The notes under the pieces are model-generated. The model ran no database searches, was not told the DNA's origin, and saw only the letters and a list, made by a program, of their open reading frames with translations. DNA of 64,000 nt from an uncultured Lachnospiraceae bacterium (GTDB taxonomy: Bacteria; Bacillota; Clostridia; Lachnospirales; Lachnospiraceae). The translations under genes and the position numbers were made by a program. The DNA lies in contig CAJTKU010000006.1 in the NCBI GenBank assembly GCA_910577015.1, forward strand, positions 1 through 64,000. The letters run 5' to 3'. Shown piece after piece: positions 17,203 through 24,872 of the stretch (position 1 is its first letter; each line of letters starts with the position of its first letter).

Positions 17203-18006
17203 ATGAAAGGAACGGGAAAGTATTTTTTAACAGGTTGTCTTTTGGGGGTGGCATTTTTGATGGCAGGATGCGGAAGCGGGAAGGCGCCGGCGGCAAGGGA
17301 TACTGTTCCGGAGCGAAAGGATACAGTGGAAAACGGGATGGTTCCGGAACAGGATGACGCCAAAGAGGAAACGGATTCCACGGATGCTTCGTTAAGCGAT
17401 TTGAACCTGGAAGAAGCAATTGCGGAAATCAAGGATGAAAAGTACTGGGATGAGGCAGAGATGACGCTGACGGAACAAACGGTGCTGGAAGACGGAAGGG
17501 TGTGCCTTAAATTTGACGCTGTTTCTACTTATGAAACCTGTATTAAAAGTGCGTCGGTAACGGCATATTTTGAGTTTTTTGATGAAAAATGGAATTTGCT
17601 GGATGTGACGGAGGATAATGTAGAAATGGATTTTTCTCCCTTGGTCGGCGTGACTTACACATCGGATTTCGTGTTGCATGAAGAAATCAGATTTCTGGCC
17701 ATGGATGAGGAAAACAAGACTGTTACGCTGGAATACTATGTAGGGGATAATTTTGCATGGCAGGAGGAAAAGCCGTTTCAGGAGCTGACGCTAAAGTATG
17801 TGGTTGTGGATGGCATCATGTATATTGAAAGATTTTATGATGTACGGGAATATGCCTATAAAAGCGATGTAGATTATTATGGCATAGAACTTTGGATTAA
17901 TGCGCACCACAATAAAGGAATGATACATGATGATGCAAAGGGAAACCGGAGCGGTGACCCTTCTTATGGAGGCGTCAGCGGCGAAATGATAGAAAAATAT
18001 TATTAA
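17203..18006 (+). CDS. Putative lipoprotein of unknown function
   Basis: A 267-residue protein with a lipoprotein signal peptide (lipobox FLMAGC, Cys23), then a charged acidic linker (about residues 25-70) and a soluble domain outside the membrane. I do not recognise the fold. It begins 19 bases after the STAND gene, behind GAAGGGAGAGGATTTT, so the two are probably co-transcribed. It ends 2 bases before a convergent gene, with no visible terminator. The pairing with a cytoplasmic sensor may be meaningful or accidental. Confidence 0.7.
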   Translation: MKGTGKYFLTGCLLGVAFLMAGCGSGKAPAARDTVPERKDTVENGMVPEQDDAKEETDSTDASLSDLNLEEAIAEIKDEKYWDEAEMTLTEQTVLEDGRVCLKFDAVSTYETCIKSASVTAYFEFFDEKWNLLDVTEDNVEMDFSPLVGVTYTSDFVLHEEIRFLAMDEENKTVTLEYYVGDNFAWQEEKPFQELTLKYVVVDGIMYIERFYDVREYAYKSDVDYYGIELWINAHHNKGMIHDDAKGNRSGDPSYGGVSGEMIEKYY

Positions 18007-18008
18007 GA

Positions 18009-18461
18009 TTATTTTATCACATTTAAAGTACCTTTATATTCCAGCTCACCCGTGGTAACCACCTGCCATGAGGTAAGACGATAAAAGGTGTCTCCGTCTT
18101 TGAGGGGATATTCAATGACAACGCTGATTTCCAGCGACTGCAGCTCGGACAAGGGCACGGCAAAAGACTTGCTGTGTCCGGCCTGCTCAAAATATTCTTC
18201 CTCGGAAGAGCTGTTCTCATAGATGGATTGCAGGGTAAGGTCCAGCTGTGCAAGCATGGTCTCCGCCTGATTGGACGCAAGGCAGTAAGCCGTGGTGCGT
18301 TCCAGCACCTTTGTGCTGAGTTTATAATCTGCATTGGCGCTGACAATCGAAAGCGCTGCGAAGGAAACAAGGCATAAAATAACAAAGATAACCAGGATGG
18401 AAGAAGAGCCGATGCCTCCGTTGAAGGATAAAGAAGAGGTACGGGTCGTGTTCTTATTCAT
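18009..18461 (-). CDS. Pseudopilin-like membrane-anchored protein
   Basis: About 150 residues with one N-terminal hydrophobic helix (SSSILVIFVILCLVSFAALSI) and an extracytoplasmic domain, in the manner of minor pseudopilins. The ATG at 18461 follows the upstream gene's end by overlap (8 bases) and has GGGGGG-type purines before it. It is the last gene of a minus-strand cluster with a GspF/PilC protein. No sure family match; the pilin role is inferred from topology and context. Confidence 0.6.
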   Translation of the reverse strand: MNKNTTRTSSLSFNGGIGSSSILVIFVILCLVSFAALSIVSANADYKLSTKVLERTTAYCLASNQAETMLAQLDLTLQSIYENSSSEEEYFEQAGHSKSFAVPLSELQSLEISVVIEYPLKDGDTFYRLTSWQVVTTGELEYKGTLNVIK

Positions 18462-18951
18462 GAGAAGCCCCCCTTTCTGCTGCGGGATGATGGACAAGCG
18501 GCAGGGAATAAAAAGGGGCTTCTTCTTTTATACAGGTAATTTCTGCGTGGAGAAGCCGGGAGCCTGCATCGTATCCGTAATCTGAAAAAACAATGCGGTA
18601 GGCAGTATCCCTGTCTGCACATGGCTGCCAGTCTTTGTCAAAAAACAGGGTCAGGCATACGCCGTCATCGTCAGTTTCCATCTGAACGGAGCCGTCATAC
18701 CCGCCATTGTCCTGCGTAAGCTGTCGGTACAGGAAGGATATACGTTCCTGTGAAGAGGCATTGTCGTCGCATGCAAGCCATAAACCGGAAAGGTTCTGCG
18801 ACCAGATGACCGCCTGATTCTGCTCCCGGGTATTCTGTCCCAGGACATGCGCTTTTACAAATAACTGGATACAGGCGGCGCCTGCAAGGGAAAAAAACAA
18901 TATGGAAATAATCAGTTCCATTAAAAACAGGCTGGAGTGGGATGATTTCAT
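18454..18951 (-). CDS. Prepilin-like protein (type II secretion / type IV pilus class)
   Basis: A 165-residue protein with a short charged N-terminus and a hydrophobic helix beginning LFLMELIISILFFSLAGA. The Glu two places after a residue preceding the helix is typical of type IV prepilin leaders, although no clear Gly-cleavage site is seen. The rest is a soluble domain. It overlaps the next gene by 8 bases and lies 39 bases after the previous one, so it is part of one operon. Confidence 0.6.
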   Translation of the reverse strand: MKSSHSSLFLMELIISILFFSLAGAACIQLFVKAHVLGQNTREQNQAVIWSQNLSGLWLACDDNASSQERISFLYRQLTQDNGGYDGSVQMETDDDGVCLTLFFDKDWQPCADRDTAYRIVFSDYGYDAGSRLLHAEITCIKEEAPFYSLPLVHHPAAERGASHE

Positions 18952-18990
18952 GGTAGCTCCTTTTAGTTGAATCAGGATGTTGGCAGGTAA

Positions 18991-19491
18991 TTATAAGTCT
19001 GAACGGATAGCGGCATAAATCGTGACGGGACTGCCGCTTTCCGGCTCCAGTGTAAGCTTTATCAGGCCGTCTTGGCATTCTTCCAGGGAAAAAGCGTTCA
19101 AAGGAAGAATATTTTGTCCGGCAGGGAGAATATCGGTTCCGGCAAAGGCATTTTTTCTGGTATAGAGTTCTTTTAAATAGCCGTCATAGAGATAAAGGTA
19201 GGTGCAAAAGGTTTCTTTCCCGGACTGCTCTGTAAAGATGAGTGCGGGAACGCCGTTTAACTCTCCGATTTCCACTGTATCCGCAGTGTCGTTCTGGCGG
19301 ATTTTTTCCGTAATATAGGAATAAGCGGTTCTTTCTGCAAAATTGTCCGTCATATCCGCGACAGTCTGTTTGTATACATTGGCTCCAAGCGTCACCAGCA
19401 TCAGGGCGGAGGCGGCAAAGACGCCGAAAAGCGCAAGGACAAACAGGATGTCCACTATATGGCGGCCGGATTCCCCTTGTTTTTGCTTCAT
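18991..19491 (-). CDS. Pseudopilin-operon membrane protein (DUF4860-like)
   Basis: A 166-residue protein with one N-terminal transmembrane helix (DILFVLALFGVFAASALMLV) followed by a helical region and a beta-rich domain. It resembles the DUF4860 proteins that accompany GspF-type genes in Lachnospiraceae; I recall this family link rather than having searched it. The start overlaps the stop of the preceding gene by 4 bases, so translation is coupled. Confidence 0.6.
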   Translation of the reverse strand: MKQKQGESGRHIVDILFVLALFGVFAASALMLVTLGANVYKQTVADMTDNFAERTAYSYITEKIRQNDTADTVEIGELNGVPALIFTEQSGKETFCTYLYLYDGYLKELYTRKNAFAGTDILPAGQNILPLNAFSLEECQDGLIKLTLEPESGSPVTIYAAIRSDL

Positions 19492-19841
19492 GGTTTTCCT
19501 CCTTTTTTCATCAGCACAGTGACATCCGGGTAAATATTGGAACCGATGGGCTGGTAGTCAACGAAAAAAAGACTTTCGTCGTAGGTAAGCCCGTAAGCGT
19601 CCTTCAGATATTGCAGGCTGGGCGGATAGGCGCCTTCCACGGCATAACACTGGACAATACTGCGTTCCAGAGCCGTCTCCAGGCTTTCTTTTTGCTTTTC
19701 GGCGCCGGTTTCGGACACGGACCGGACGCCTCCGTAAAATAATACAAAGAGCGCAATAAATGCGGCAAGGGGAAGCCAGATGATAAAACCGGCAAAGGGA
19801 AGCCGCCTGTTTCGCTCAAATCGGTTGCGGTAGAGTTTCAT
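19488..19841 (-). CDS. Small membrane protein of the pseudopilus operon
   Basis: A 117-residue protein with a basic N-terminus (KLYRNRFERNRRLP), one transmembrane helix (about residues 18-42) and a C-terminal domain containing YAVEGAYPPSLQYLKDAYGL. That motif is similar to the segment found in pilin-like proteins where the chain folds after the long helix. It follows the GspF-like gene by 24 bases. A pseudopilin-like function is inferred. Confidence 0.6.
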   Translation of the reverse strand: MKLYRNRFERNRRLPFAGFIIWLPLAAFIALFVLFYGGVRSVSETGAEKQKESLETALERSIVQCYAVEGAYPPSLQYLKDAYGLTYDESLFFVDYQPIGSNIYPDVTVLMKKGGKP

Positions 19842-19865
19842 TGGTACCTCCGTTTATACTTAATA

Positions 19866-20909
19866 TCAGCCAATGCTGGACATGATTCCCATCAGCGGGA
19901 AGATTACGGACAAAAGTATCAGTCCGACAATGACGGACAGGACAATCACAAGGGTAGGCTCTAAAATGGAAATAACGGACTTGATTTTCTGCTCCGATTC
20001 ACGCTCATAGTTGTCGGCAATTTTGTGCATGACAGCGTCTATGGAGCCGGTGCGGAAACCTACGGCAACCATACGGGCATATAAATTGGAAAAGATGCCC
20101 GAAGAAGTCAGGGCTTCGGATAGGTTGGAGCCGTCCTCAATAGCCTTTTTGCATGCGGCGATTTTTTTCTGCATGTTTTTGTGCTCTGTCAATTCGGAAA
20201 CCATATCGAGGCTGGCAAAGGTATCCATGCCGCTGCTGATGGCCAGCGCCATGCCGCTTGCAAAACGCCCTGCAGCCAGTTTTTCATAAAAACCCCGGGT
20301 TAGCGGAAATACAGAGAGAAAACGCTTTGTCAAGGCGCGTCCGCGGCGGGTTCTGGTGGAAAAGAAATAGAGTAGGACGAGTACGGCAAGCGTAATTATC
20401 AGGACAAGGGAATAACGGTTCAGGGAATTGCCAAAATGCAGCAGGGTGGCGGAAATACCGCTCATTTCACTGCCGAGCTGGATAAACACCTGATTGAAAA
20501 TGGGCATGACTTTTCCCAGAAGGACAAATATGACAAGCACCATAATTCCTATCATGACAAAGGGGTAACTGACGGCATTCCGAATGCTGTCGGAGATGGC
20601 GTCTTCGCGTTCGTAATAGTCTGCAAGGGACTGCATCACATCGTCCAGATTGCCTGATTCTTCGCCCAGATGTATCATGTGAAGCACATAATCGGGAAAT
20701 ACGCCGGCAGACTTCAGGGCATTTGTAAAGGATTCGCCGTGCCTGCATGTCCCCAGAATGTCGCGGATGATTTCTTTTCCCTCCGTGGTCTTGCTGTCGT
20801 TTAACAGGATATTCATGCTTTCCGTGGGGGTAATGCCGGCAGCAAACAGCATGGCTGTCTGATTGCAGAAGGAAGCAATTTCCTGATTGGTTAATCTTTT
20901 CTGATGCAT
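19866..20909 (-). CDS. Type II secretion / type IV pilus inner-membrane protein (GspF/PilC family)
   Basis: The protein has two repeated GspF domains: residues ~15-140 (FCNQTAMLFAAGITPTESM; MIHLGEESGNLDDVM) and ~215-335 (FASGMALAISSGMDTFASL; VAVGFRTGSIDAVM). Transmembrane helices lie near 120-150, 165-190 and 325-347. The family is the polytopic platform that works with an assembly ATPase to build (pseudo)pili. No ATPase or prepilin peptidase gene is in the window. The start is either the ATG at 20909 or the in-frame ATG at 20921; both lie within the terminal bases of an intergenic repeat, which encodes MRKNM and provides the ribosome site. Confidence 0.85.
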   Translation of the reverse strand: MHQKRLTNQEIASFCNQTAMLFAAGITPTESMNILLNDSKTTEGKEIIRDILGTCRHGESFTNALKSAGVFPDYVLHMIHLGEESGNLDDVMQSLADYYEREDAISDSIRNAVSYPFVMIGIMVLVIFVLLGKVMPIFNQVFIQLGSEMSGISATLLHFGNSLNRYSLVLIITLAVLVLLYFFSTRTRRGRALTKRFLSVFPLTRGFYEKLAAGRFASGMALAISSGMDTFASLDMVSELTEHKNMQKKIAACKKAIEDGSNLSEALTSSGIFSNLYARMVAVGFRTGSIDAVMHKIADNYERESEQKIKSVISILEPTLVIVLSVIVGLILLSVIFPLMGIMSSIG

Positions 20910-21010
20910 GTTTTTCCTCATTCCTGCGCTGCTTTATTGCGCATAACGAGTTTGTGCAAGCAGCGCGCAGGCACAAATCTCGCGATTGAAAATTTTAATT
21001 TTCAATCTTT
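20907..21010 (-). repeat. Structured intergenic repeat, copy A
   Basis: The minus strand reads a short palindrome (GATTGAAAATT/AATTTTCAATC), GCGAGATTTGTG, then CCTGCGCGCTGCTTGCAC pairing with AGCAGCGCAGG, and ends in AATGAGGAAAAACATG, which is the start region of the GspF-like gene. A near-identical copy lies at 39783-39898. The two copies differ mainly in the tip of the hairpin (TTAT here). Confidence 0.85.
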
Positions 21011-21019
21011 GAGTCTCCT

Positions 21020-22033
21020 CTAGTAGATATATTTTACGAGGTAGCCGCTGCCGTCCCCGATAAATTTCTTTAATTCTTTTTCCCCATTGCTGGCAGCATA
21101 GGTGGGGTCCATCAGTTTCCAGCTTTTCCCGTCAAACTCCACAATGCCGTTTACCCAGCCCACATCGGTAATATAGGTGCTTATCCATGCGTGATAAGCT
21201 TCTCCTACGTAACCGACCTCGAGGCGGGTGGGTATCCGCTGGCTTCTGAGCATGGCGGTCATTGCGGCGGCATAATCAAGGCAGATGCCCGTACCGCTTA
21301 ACAGGGTGTCGTCCACGTTGGGAATATAGCCGCTCGGGACAGACTGTGCCTTGTCAAAGTCATAAGTGATGGAACTTATGATGAAATTGTATATGTTTTC
21401 CACGACTTCCAAATCGGAGTCCGCTTCTTTTGCCAGTTCGGCAGCCTTTTCCACGGCCTTGGCGGAAGCGTCAAACCAGCAGTACTGGTTCGGATACAGG
21501 CAGGGACCAAACTCGTCCGTCAGACTGACCTGGATATTGGCAGTCAGGCAGACAAGGTAATCCGTATCGGCAAGGTTTTCCAGAATGGAAACCTGATAAC
21601 CGCCGTCCCCGGCAGAAAGGGGAAATACTTCAAAACCGTCGCCTTGCAGGTCATAAGTGTAAGTGACGTTATCCGTCCCTGTTATCTGCATCTTTACTTT
21701 TTGACAGGAACCGGTGTAGCGCGCCATGATGTAACCGTCCTGCGAATGGGAATAATCAATGGCGGCAAACTCGTTGTGTATTTCGGCAGACCCGTCGGCT
21801 TCGGGCACAAGGCAATGCGGGGTATTGTCCCGGTGCGGCGTACTGCCGGAAGAAGGGGAAGGCTCCTCATCAATGGACAGGATATCCCCGTTCGTATCAT
21901 CAGTTCCTGCTCCCCCCGACTGTATGGATTCCGGCGGAGGCGGGGCAGGAGAAGTCCCGCTGCTGCATCCGGCCAGAAATAGCAGACAAAACGCATATGA
22001 AATTAAGGATAAGAATCTCATTTGCTTTTTCAT
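21020..22033 (-). CDS. Transglutaminase-like lipoprotein
   Basis: A 337-residue exported lipoprotein (lipobox LFLAGC, Cys23) with a Pro/Ser-rich linker and a C-terminal transglutaminase-like (papain-fold) domain. The expected triad is visible: Cys in GTGICLDYAAAM, His in EAYHAWI and Asp in LMDPTYA. Such bacterial proteins are usually cell-surface peptidases or wall-associated enzymes. It is upstream of the GspF/pseudopilin genes on the same strand, separated only by the repeat at 20907-21010, and may belong to the same transcript. Confidence 0.85.
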   Translation of the reverse strand: MKKQMRFLSLISYAFCLLFLAGCSSGTSPAPPPPESIQSGGAGTDDTNGDILSIDEEPSPSSGSTPHRDNTPHCLVPEADGSAEIHNEFAAIDYSHSQDGYIMARYTGSCQKVKMQITGTDNVTYTYDLQGDGFEVFPLSAGDGGYQVSILENLADTDYLVCLTANIQVSLTDEFGPCLYPNQYCWFDASAKAVEKAAELAKEADSDLEVVENIYNFIISSITYDFDKAQSVPSGYIPNVDDTLLSGTGICLDYAAAMTAMLRSQRIPTRLEVGYVGEAYHAWISTYITDVGWVNGIVEFDGKSWKLMDPTYAASNGEKELKKFIGDGSGYLVKYIY

Positions 22034-22095
22034 GCTTTATATTATAAGGTAGGAAAGGGAAAAAGGAAAGAAGAAAAGGAGATAAGTTGTGTGGG

Positions 22096-22143
22096 TTTCC
22101 TGTTTTGTATGGCGCGGCATCCCCGGCGTGCAAAATAGGAAAG
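22096..22143. other. Imperfect hairpin upstream of a membrane-protein gene
   Basis: TTTCCTGTTTTG pairs with CAAAATAGGAAA (one mismatch) around a GC-rich centre. It lies between the divergent genes starting at 22033 and 22233. It could be a bidirectional control site or a small repeat. Confidence 0.4.
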
Positions 22144-22232
22144 TTCAGGATGAGGATGTGTTGCTTTTTATCTGAAATAAGTATATCATATAAATGCGGA
22201 TTTCCTTATAAAGAAAAACGGAGGTTTTTGAT

Positions 22233-22958
22233 TTGAACGGGATGCTGACAATACAGACAGTGGGGATGATGATGAAGCGTCCCGATGAATTTTTTAAAAA
22301 AGTGATTCCTGCGATATTGATACCTATTTTTGGATTGTTATCGGCGGCGCTGGTTTTTCAATATGCTTTAAGGCCGGAGGCGTTGGAGAAGCTATTGGAT
22401 GGGGCGCAATCTCCGTATGCTGTTTTGGAGGCTTATGATAAGTGGTATGGGGAACTGATAACGGTCAGTATAGCCGGTGCGGCGTTGATGGCGGTATGCT
22501 GCGCAGCGGCAGTTTTTATAGGAAGAAAATCGGCTGTTGCGGTGGCGTGTGCGGTTGTGATTTCCCTTATTGGCATTCTGGTGAGCGTCATGATGCCTGT
22601 CAGTGAAGACATATCCGGGCAGCGCGCAAAGATTCGGGAGGATATGGCGCAGATTGAAAATGCCGCGACAGTGCCAGCAGAAATCATATTTGGCAAAGAA
22701 AAAGGAGATTCGGGGCTTCCCGGGATAAGCACGGAGGAACATCCTGCCATGTTTACCGTATACAGCGGAATCGGGGAGGATACCGGGCACGGATGGATGA
22801 ATTTTTATATTCCGGACAGTCTGGGATTTACACCGGATAGCGGGAAGATGTATGATGAAAACAAAAGTGTAGACTGGAATAATGAAAATGCACAGTTGTA
22901 TTTTGTCACTTATACGACAAACTATAATATTGTAACAACAATTGAGCCCCGGGATTAG
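22233..22958 (+). CDS. Yip1-like / unknown membrane protein
   Basis: A 241-residue protein. Three hydrophobic segments (about residues 25-45, 78-100 and 105-125) are followed by a soluble C-terminal domain with no motif I recognise. The start is TTG at 22233, placed 9 bases after CGGAGG; an ATG at 22242 is the alternative. rfbD follows 20 bases later, so the two may be co-transcribed. The family is not recognised. Confidence 0.6.
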   Translation: MNGMLTIQTVGMMMKRPDEFFKKVIPAILIPIFGLLSAALVFQYALRPEALEKLLDGAQSPYAVLEAYDKWYGELITVSIAGAALMAVCCAAAVFIGRKSAVAVACAVVISLIGILVSVMMPVSEDISGQRAKIREDMAQIENAATVPAEIIFGKEKGDSGLPGISTEEHPAMFTVYSGIGEDTGHGWMNFYIPDSLGFTPDSGKMYDENKSVDWNNENAQLYFVTYTTNYNIVTTIEPRD

Positions 22959-22978
22959 GGGCAGAAATGAGGATAAAC

Positions 22979-23830
22979 ATGAAAGTTTTTGTGACGGGTG
23001 TAAAAGGACAGCTTGGGTTCGATGTGGTAAATGAACTGAGGGGCAGGGGAATCGAGGCAGTTGGCGTGGACATTGAAGAAATGGATATCACGGACGCAGC
23101 GGCTGTATGCAGGGTCATCACCGAAGCGGCGCCGGATGCAGTTATTCATTGCGCCGCATATACTGCTGTGGATGCCGCTGAGGACAATGAAGAAATCTGC
23201 CGTAAGGTCAATGCGGATGGCACGCGCAATATTGCCAATGTCTGCAAAGAATTGGATATCAAAATGATATATATCAGTACGGATTATGTGTTTGACGGAA
23301 AAGGCACAAGACCGTGGGAGCCTGATGATGAGAGACATCCCCTGAATATATACGGGCAGACCAAATATGAAGGGGAATTGGCAGTGCAAAGCGCGCTGGA
23401 CAAGTATTTCATCGTGCGCATACAGTGGGTGTACGGCGTAAACGGCAAAAATTTCGTAAAAACCATGCTTAGGCTGGCAGAAACCAATACCCGCATCAAT
23501 GTAGTCAACGACCAGTTCGGTTCTCCCACTTTTACGTTTGATTTGGCAAAACTGCTGGCGGACATGGTGGTGACCGATAAATACGGCATCTACCATGCAG
23601 CCAACGACGGGATTTGCACGTGGTATGAATTTGCATGTGAAATATTTAAGCAGGCAGGCATAGATATTGAAACCGTTCCTGTTTCCTCGGCAGAGTTCCC
23701 GGCAAAAGCAAAGCGGCCGGAAAACAGCCGCATGAATCAGGATAAGCTTACGGAAAACGGATTTGAAAGACTGCCGTCCTGGCAGGACGCGCTGCAAAGG
23801 TATCTCAAAGCGCTCCGGACCGTACAATAA
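22979..23830 (+). CDS. rfbD: dTDP-4-dehydrorhamnose reductase (RmlD-type)
   Basis: A short-chain-dehydrogenase-fold protein of ~283 residues. It begins MKVFVTGVKGQLGFDV, an NAD(P)-binding GxxGxxG-type motif. It carries the catalytic YxxxK (IYGQTKYEGE), YISTDYVFDGKG and the RWVYG-like IQWVYGVNGKNFV typical of RmlD, which reduces dTDP-4-keto-rhamnose in rhamnose synthesis. rmlA, B and C are not adjacent, so a related sugar-nucleotide reductase is possible. The ATG at 22979 has GAGG six bases upstream; 22967 is an alternative start. Confidence 0.88.
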   Translation: MKVFVTGVKGQLGFDVVNELRGRGIEAVGVDIEEMDITDAAAVCRVITEAAPDAVIHCAAYTAVDAAEDNEEICRKVNADGTRNIANVCKELDIKMIYISTDYVFDGKGTRPWEPDDERHPLNIYGQTKYEGELAVQSALDKYFIVRIQWVYGVNGKNFVKTMLRLAETNTRINVVNDQFGSPTFTFDLAKLLADMVVTDKYGIYHAANDGICTWYEFACEIFKQAGIDIETVPVSSAEFPAKAKRPENSRMNQDKLTENGFERLPSWQDALQRYLKALRTVQ

Positions 23831-23862
23831 CGGAACACCAATATTTTTATCAGATAAGTTCA

Positions 23863-24049
23863 AATTTCCGCATTTTGCATTACGGCTGCCGGGGCGTGCA
23901 TTTGATTCCATAAAGGACCGTGTAAAAACGCCGGCCCTTAGAGGTTGTCCTTTAACCTCTTATGTGCCGCTGCGTTTTTACCCGAGCGGAAGCGCGTCCT
24001 GTTGGAACAAATGCACGCTCCGGCAGCCGTAATGCAAAATGCGGAAAAT
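23863..24049 (+). repeat. Palindromic repeat family, copy 2 (complete)
   Basis: The outer arms of 27 bases (23866-23892 and 24020-24046, TTCCGCATTTTG... with ...CAAAATGCGGAA) pair perfectly. The pairing continues through GCGTGCATTTG (23894-23904) with CAAATGCACGC (24008-24018). The core contains ATTCC, AAAAACGC, GAGGTT/AACCTC, GCGTTTTT, AGCGGAAGCG, GTCCTG and TTGGAA. The same core landmarks recur at 53575-53708. No protein is encoded. It lies between rfbD and the rpsL promoter. Confidence 0.85.
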
Positions 24050-24065
24050 CCATATTAAAAAGATA

Positions 24066-24119
24066 TTGACAATGCATTTGCGAACACTTATACTATCATA
24101 GTGTGCACGCAAATGCATT
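24066..24119 (+). promoter_or_regulatory. Promoter of the rpsL operon inside a palindrome
   Basis: TTGACA (24066-24071), a 17-base spacer and TATACT (24089-24094) form a strong promoter. Perfect 12-base arms AATGCATTTGCG (24071-24082) and CGCAAATGCATT (24108-24119), plus inner ACACT/AGTGT, flank the -10 box. Transcription would start inside the right arm, so the RNA could not form the whole hairpin. This suggests a DNA operator. Confidence 0.75.
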
Positions 24120-24226
24120 GTTCTTTTTTGATGCAAGCAAAGTATGCAATTTGCATATTCGGGGAAAATGTATATTTGTGCGGCATGCGGAAACTATTAT
24201 TCATAAGTAGAAAGAGGTGAAACAGA

Positions 24227-24646
24227 ATGCCAACATTTAACCAGTTAGTAAGAAAAGGACGTCAGACAACCCAGAAAAAGTCTACAGCGCCTGCTTTGCA
24301 GAAAGGATTTAACTCCCTGCATAAGAAAACCACCAATACTTCTTCTCCTCAGAAGAGGGGTGTTTGCACCGCGGTTAAGACTGCTACTCCTAAAAAACCT
24401 AACTCTGCACTCAGAAAGATTGCCAGGGTACGTCTTTCAAACGGAATCGAAGTGACAAGCTACATTCCCGGAGAAGGCCATAACTTACAGGAGCATAGTG
24501 TTGTTCTGATAAGAGGCGGCAGGGTGAAAGACTTGCCCGGTACCAGATACCACATTATCAGGGGTACGCTGGATACCGCAGGGGTTGCCAACAGGAAACA
24601 GGCTCGTTCCAAATATGGCGCGAAGAGACCTAAGGCTTCTAAATAG
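24227..24646 (+). CDS. rpsL: 30S ribosomal protein S12
   Basis: A 139-residue S12, the decoding-centre protein. It starts MPTFNQLVRKGR and contains TPKKPNSALRKIARVRLSNG and GRVKDLPGTRYH; the two lysines linked to streptomycin resistance (PKKPNS and RVKDLPG) are the wild-type residues. The ATG follows AGAAAGAGGTGAAACAGA. Normally rpoC is close upstream, but here about 10 kb of other genes intervene. Confidence 0.98.
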   Translation: MPTFNQLVRKGRQTTQKKSTAPALQKGFNSLHKKTTNTSSPQKRGVCTAVKTATPKKPNSALRKIARVRLSNGIEVTSYIPGEGHNLQEHSVVLIRGGRVKDLPGTRYHIIRGTLDTAGVANRKQARSKYGAKRPKASK

Positions 24647-24811
24647 TCAGTTGTGCCGGCAGGCCGGAAGGGAAAGCTTTTGGCAGCAGGCAGGATGACG
24701 AAACTGGATTCACATAACGGAACTATTTGAGTGTTGGAATTCTGGCTTGCATACAGATATACCGCACGAACACTAGGGAAACATTTGTGAGTACCGATGA
24801 TTTAATTGATT

Positions 24812-24848
24812 AACGCCTTGCATGGGCCACAGGCAGATTCAAGGTGTT
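24812..24848 (+). promoter_or_regulatory. Hairpin in the rpsL-rpsG intercistronic region
   Basis: AACGCCTTG (24812-24820) pairs with CAAGGTGTT (24840-24848, one wobble) just before the rpsG ribosome site. The rpsL-rpsG gap is unusually long at 226 bases. In E. coli S7 represses its operon by binding this gap; equivalence here is inference. Confidence 0.4.
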
Positions 24849-24872
24849 ACCATTATTAAGGAGGGAAGAACC

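Noticed and set aside
21366..21982. Plus-strand frames opposite the transglutaminase lipoprotein
   Set aside because: The minus-strand gene has signal peptide and Cys-His-Asp triad; the plus-strand frames have no recognisable content.
22979..23830. A full rhamnose-synthesis cluster
   Set aside because: Only the reductase is present; rmlA, rmlB and rmlC are not adjacent, so no pathway was claimed from this locus.
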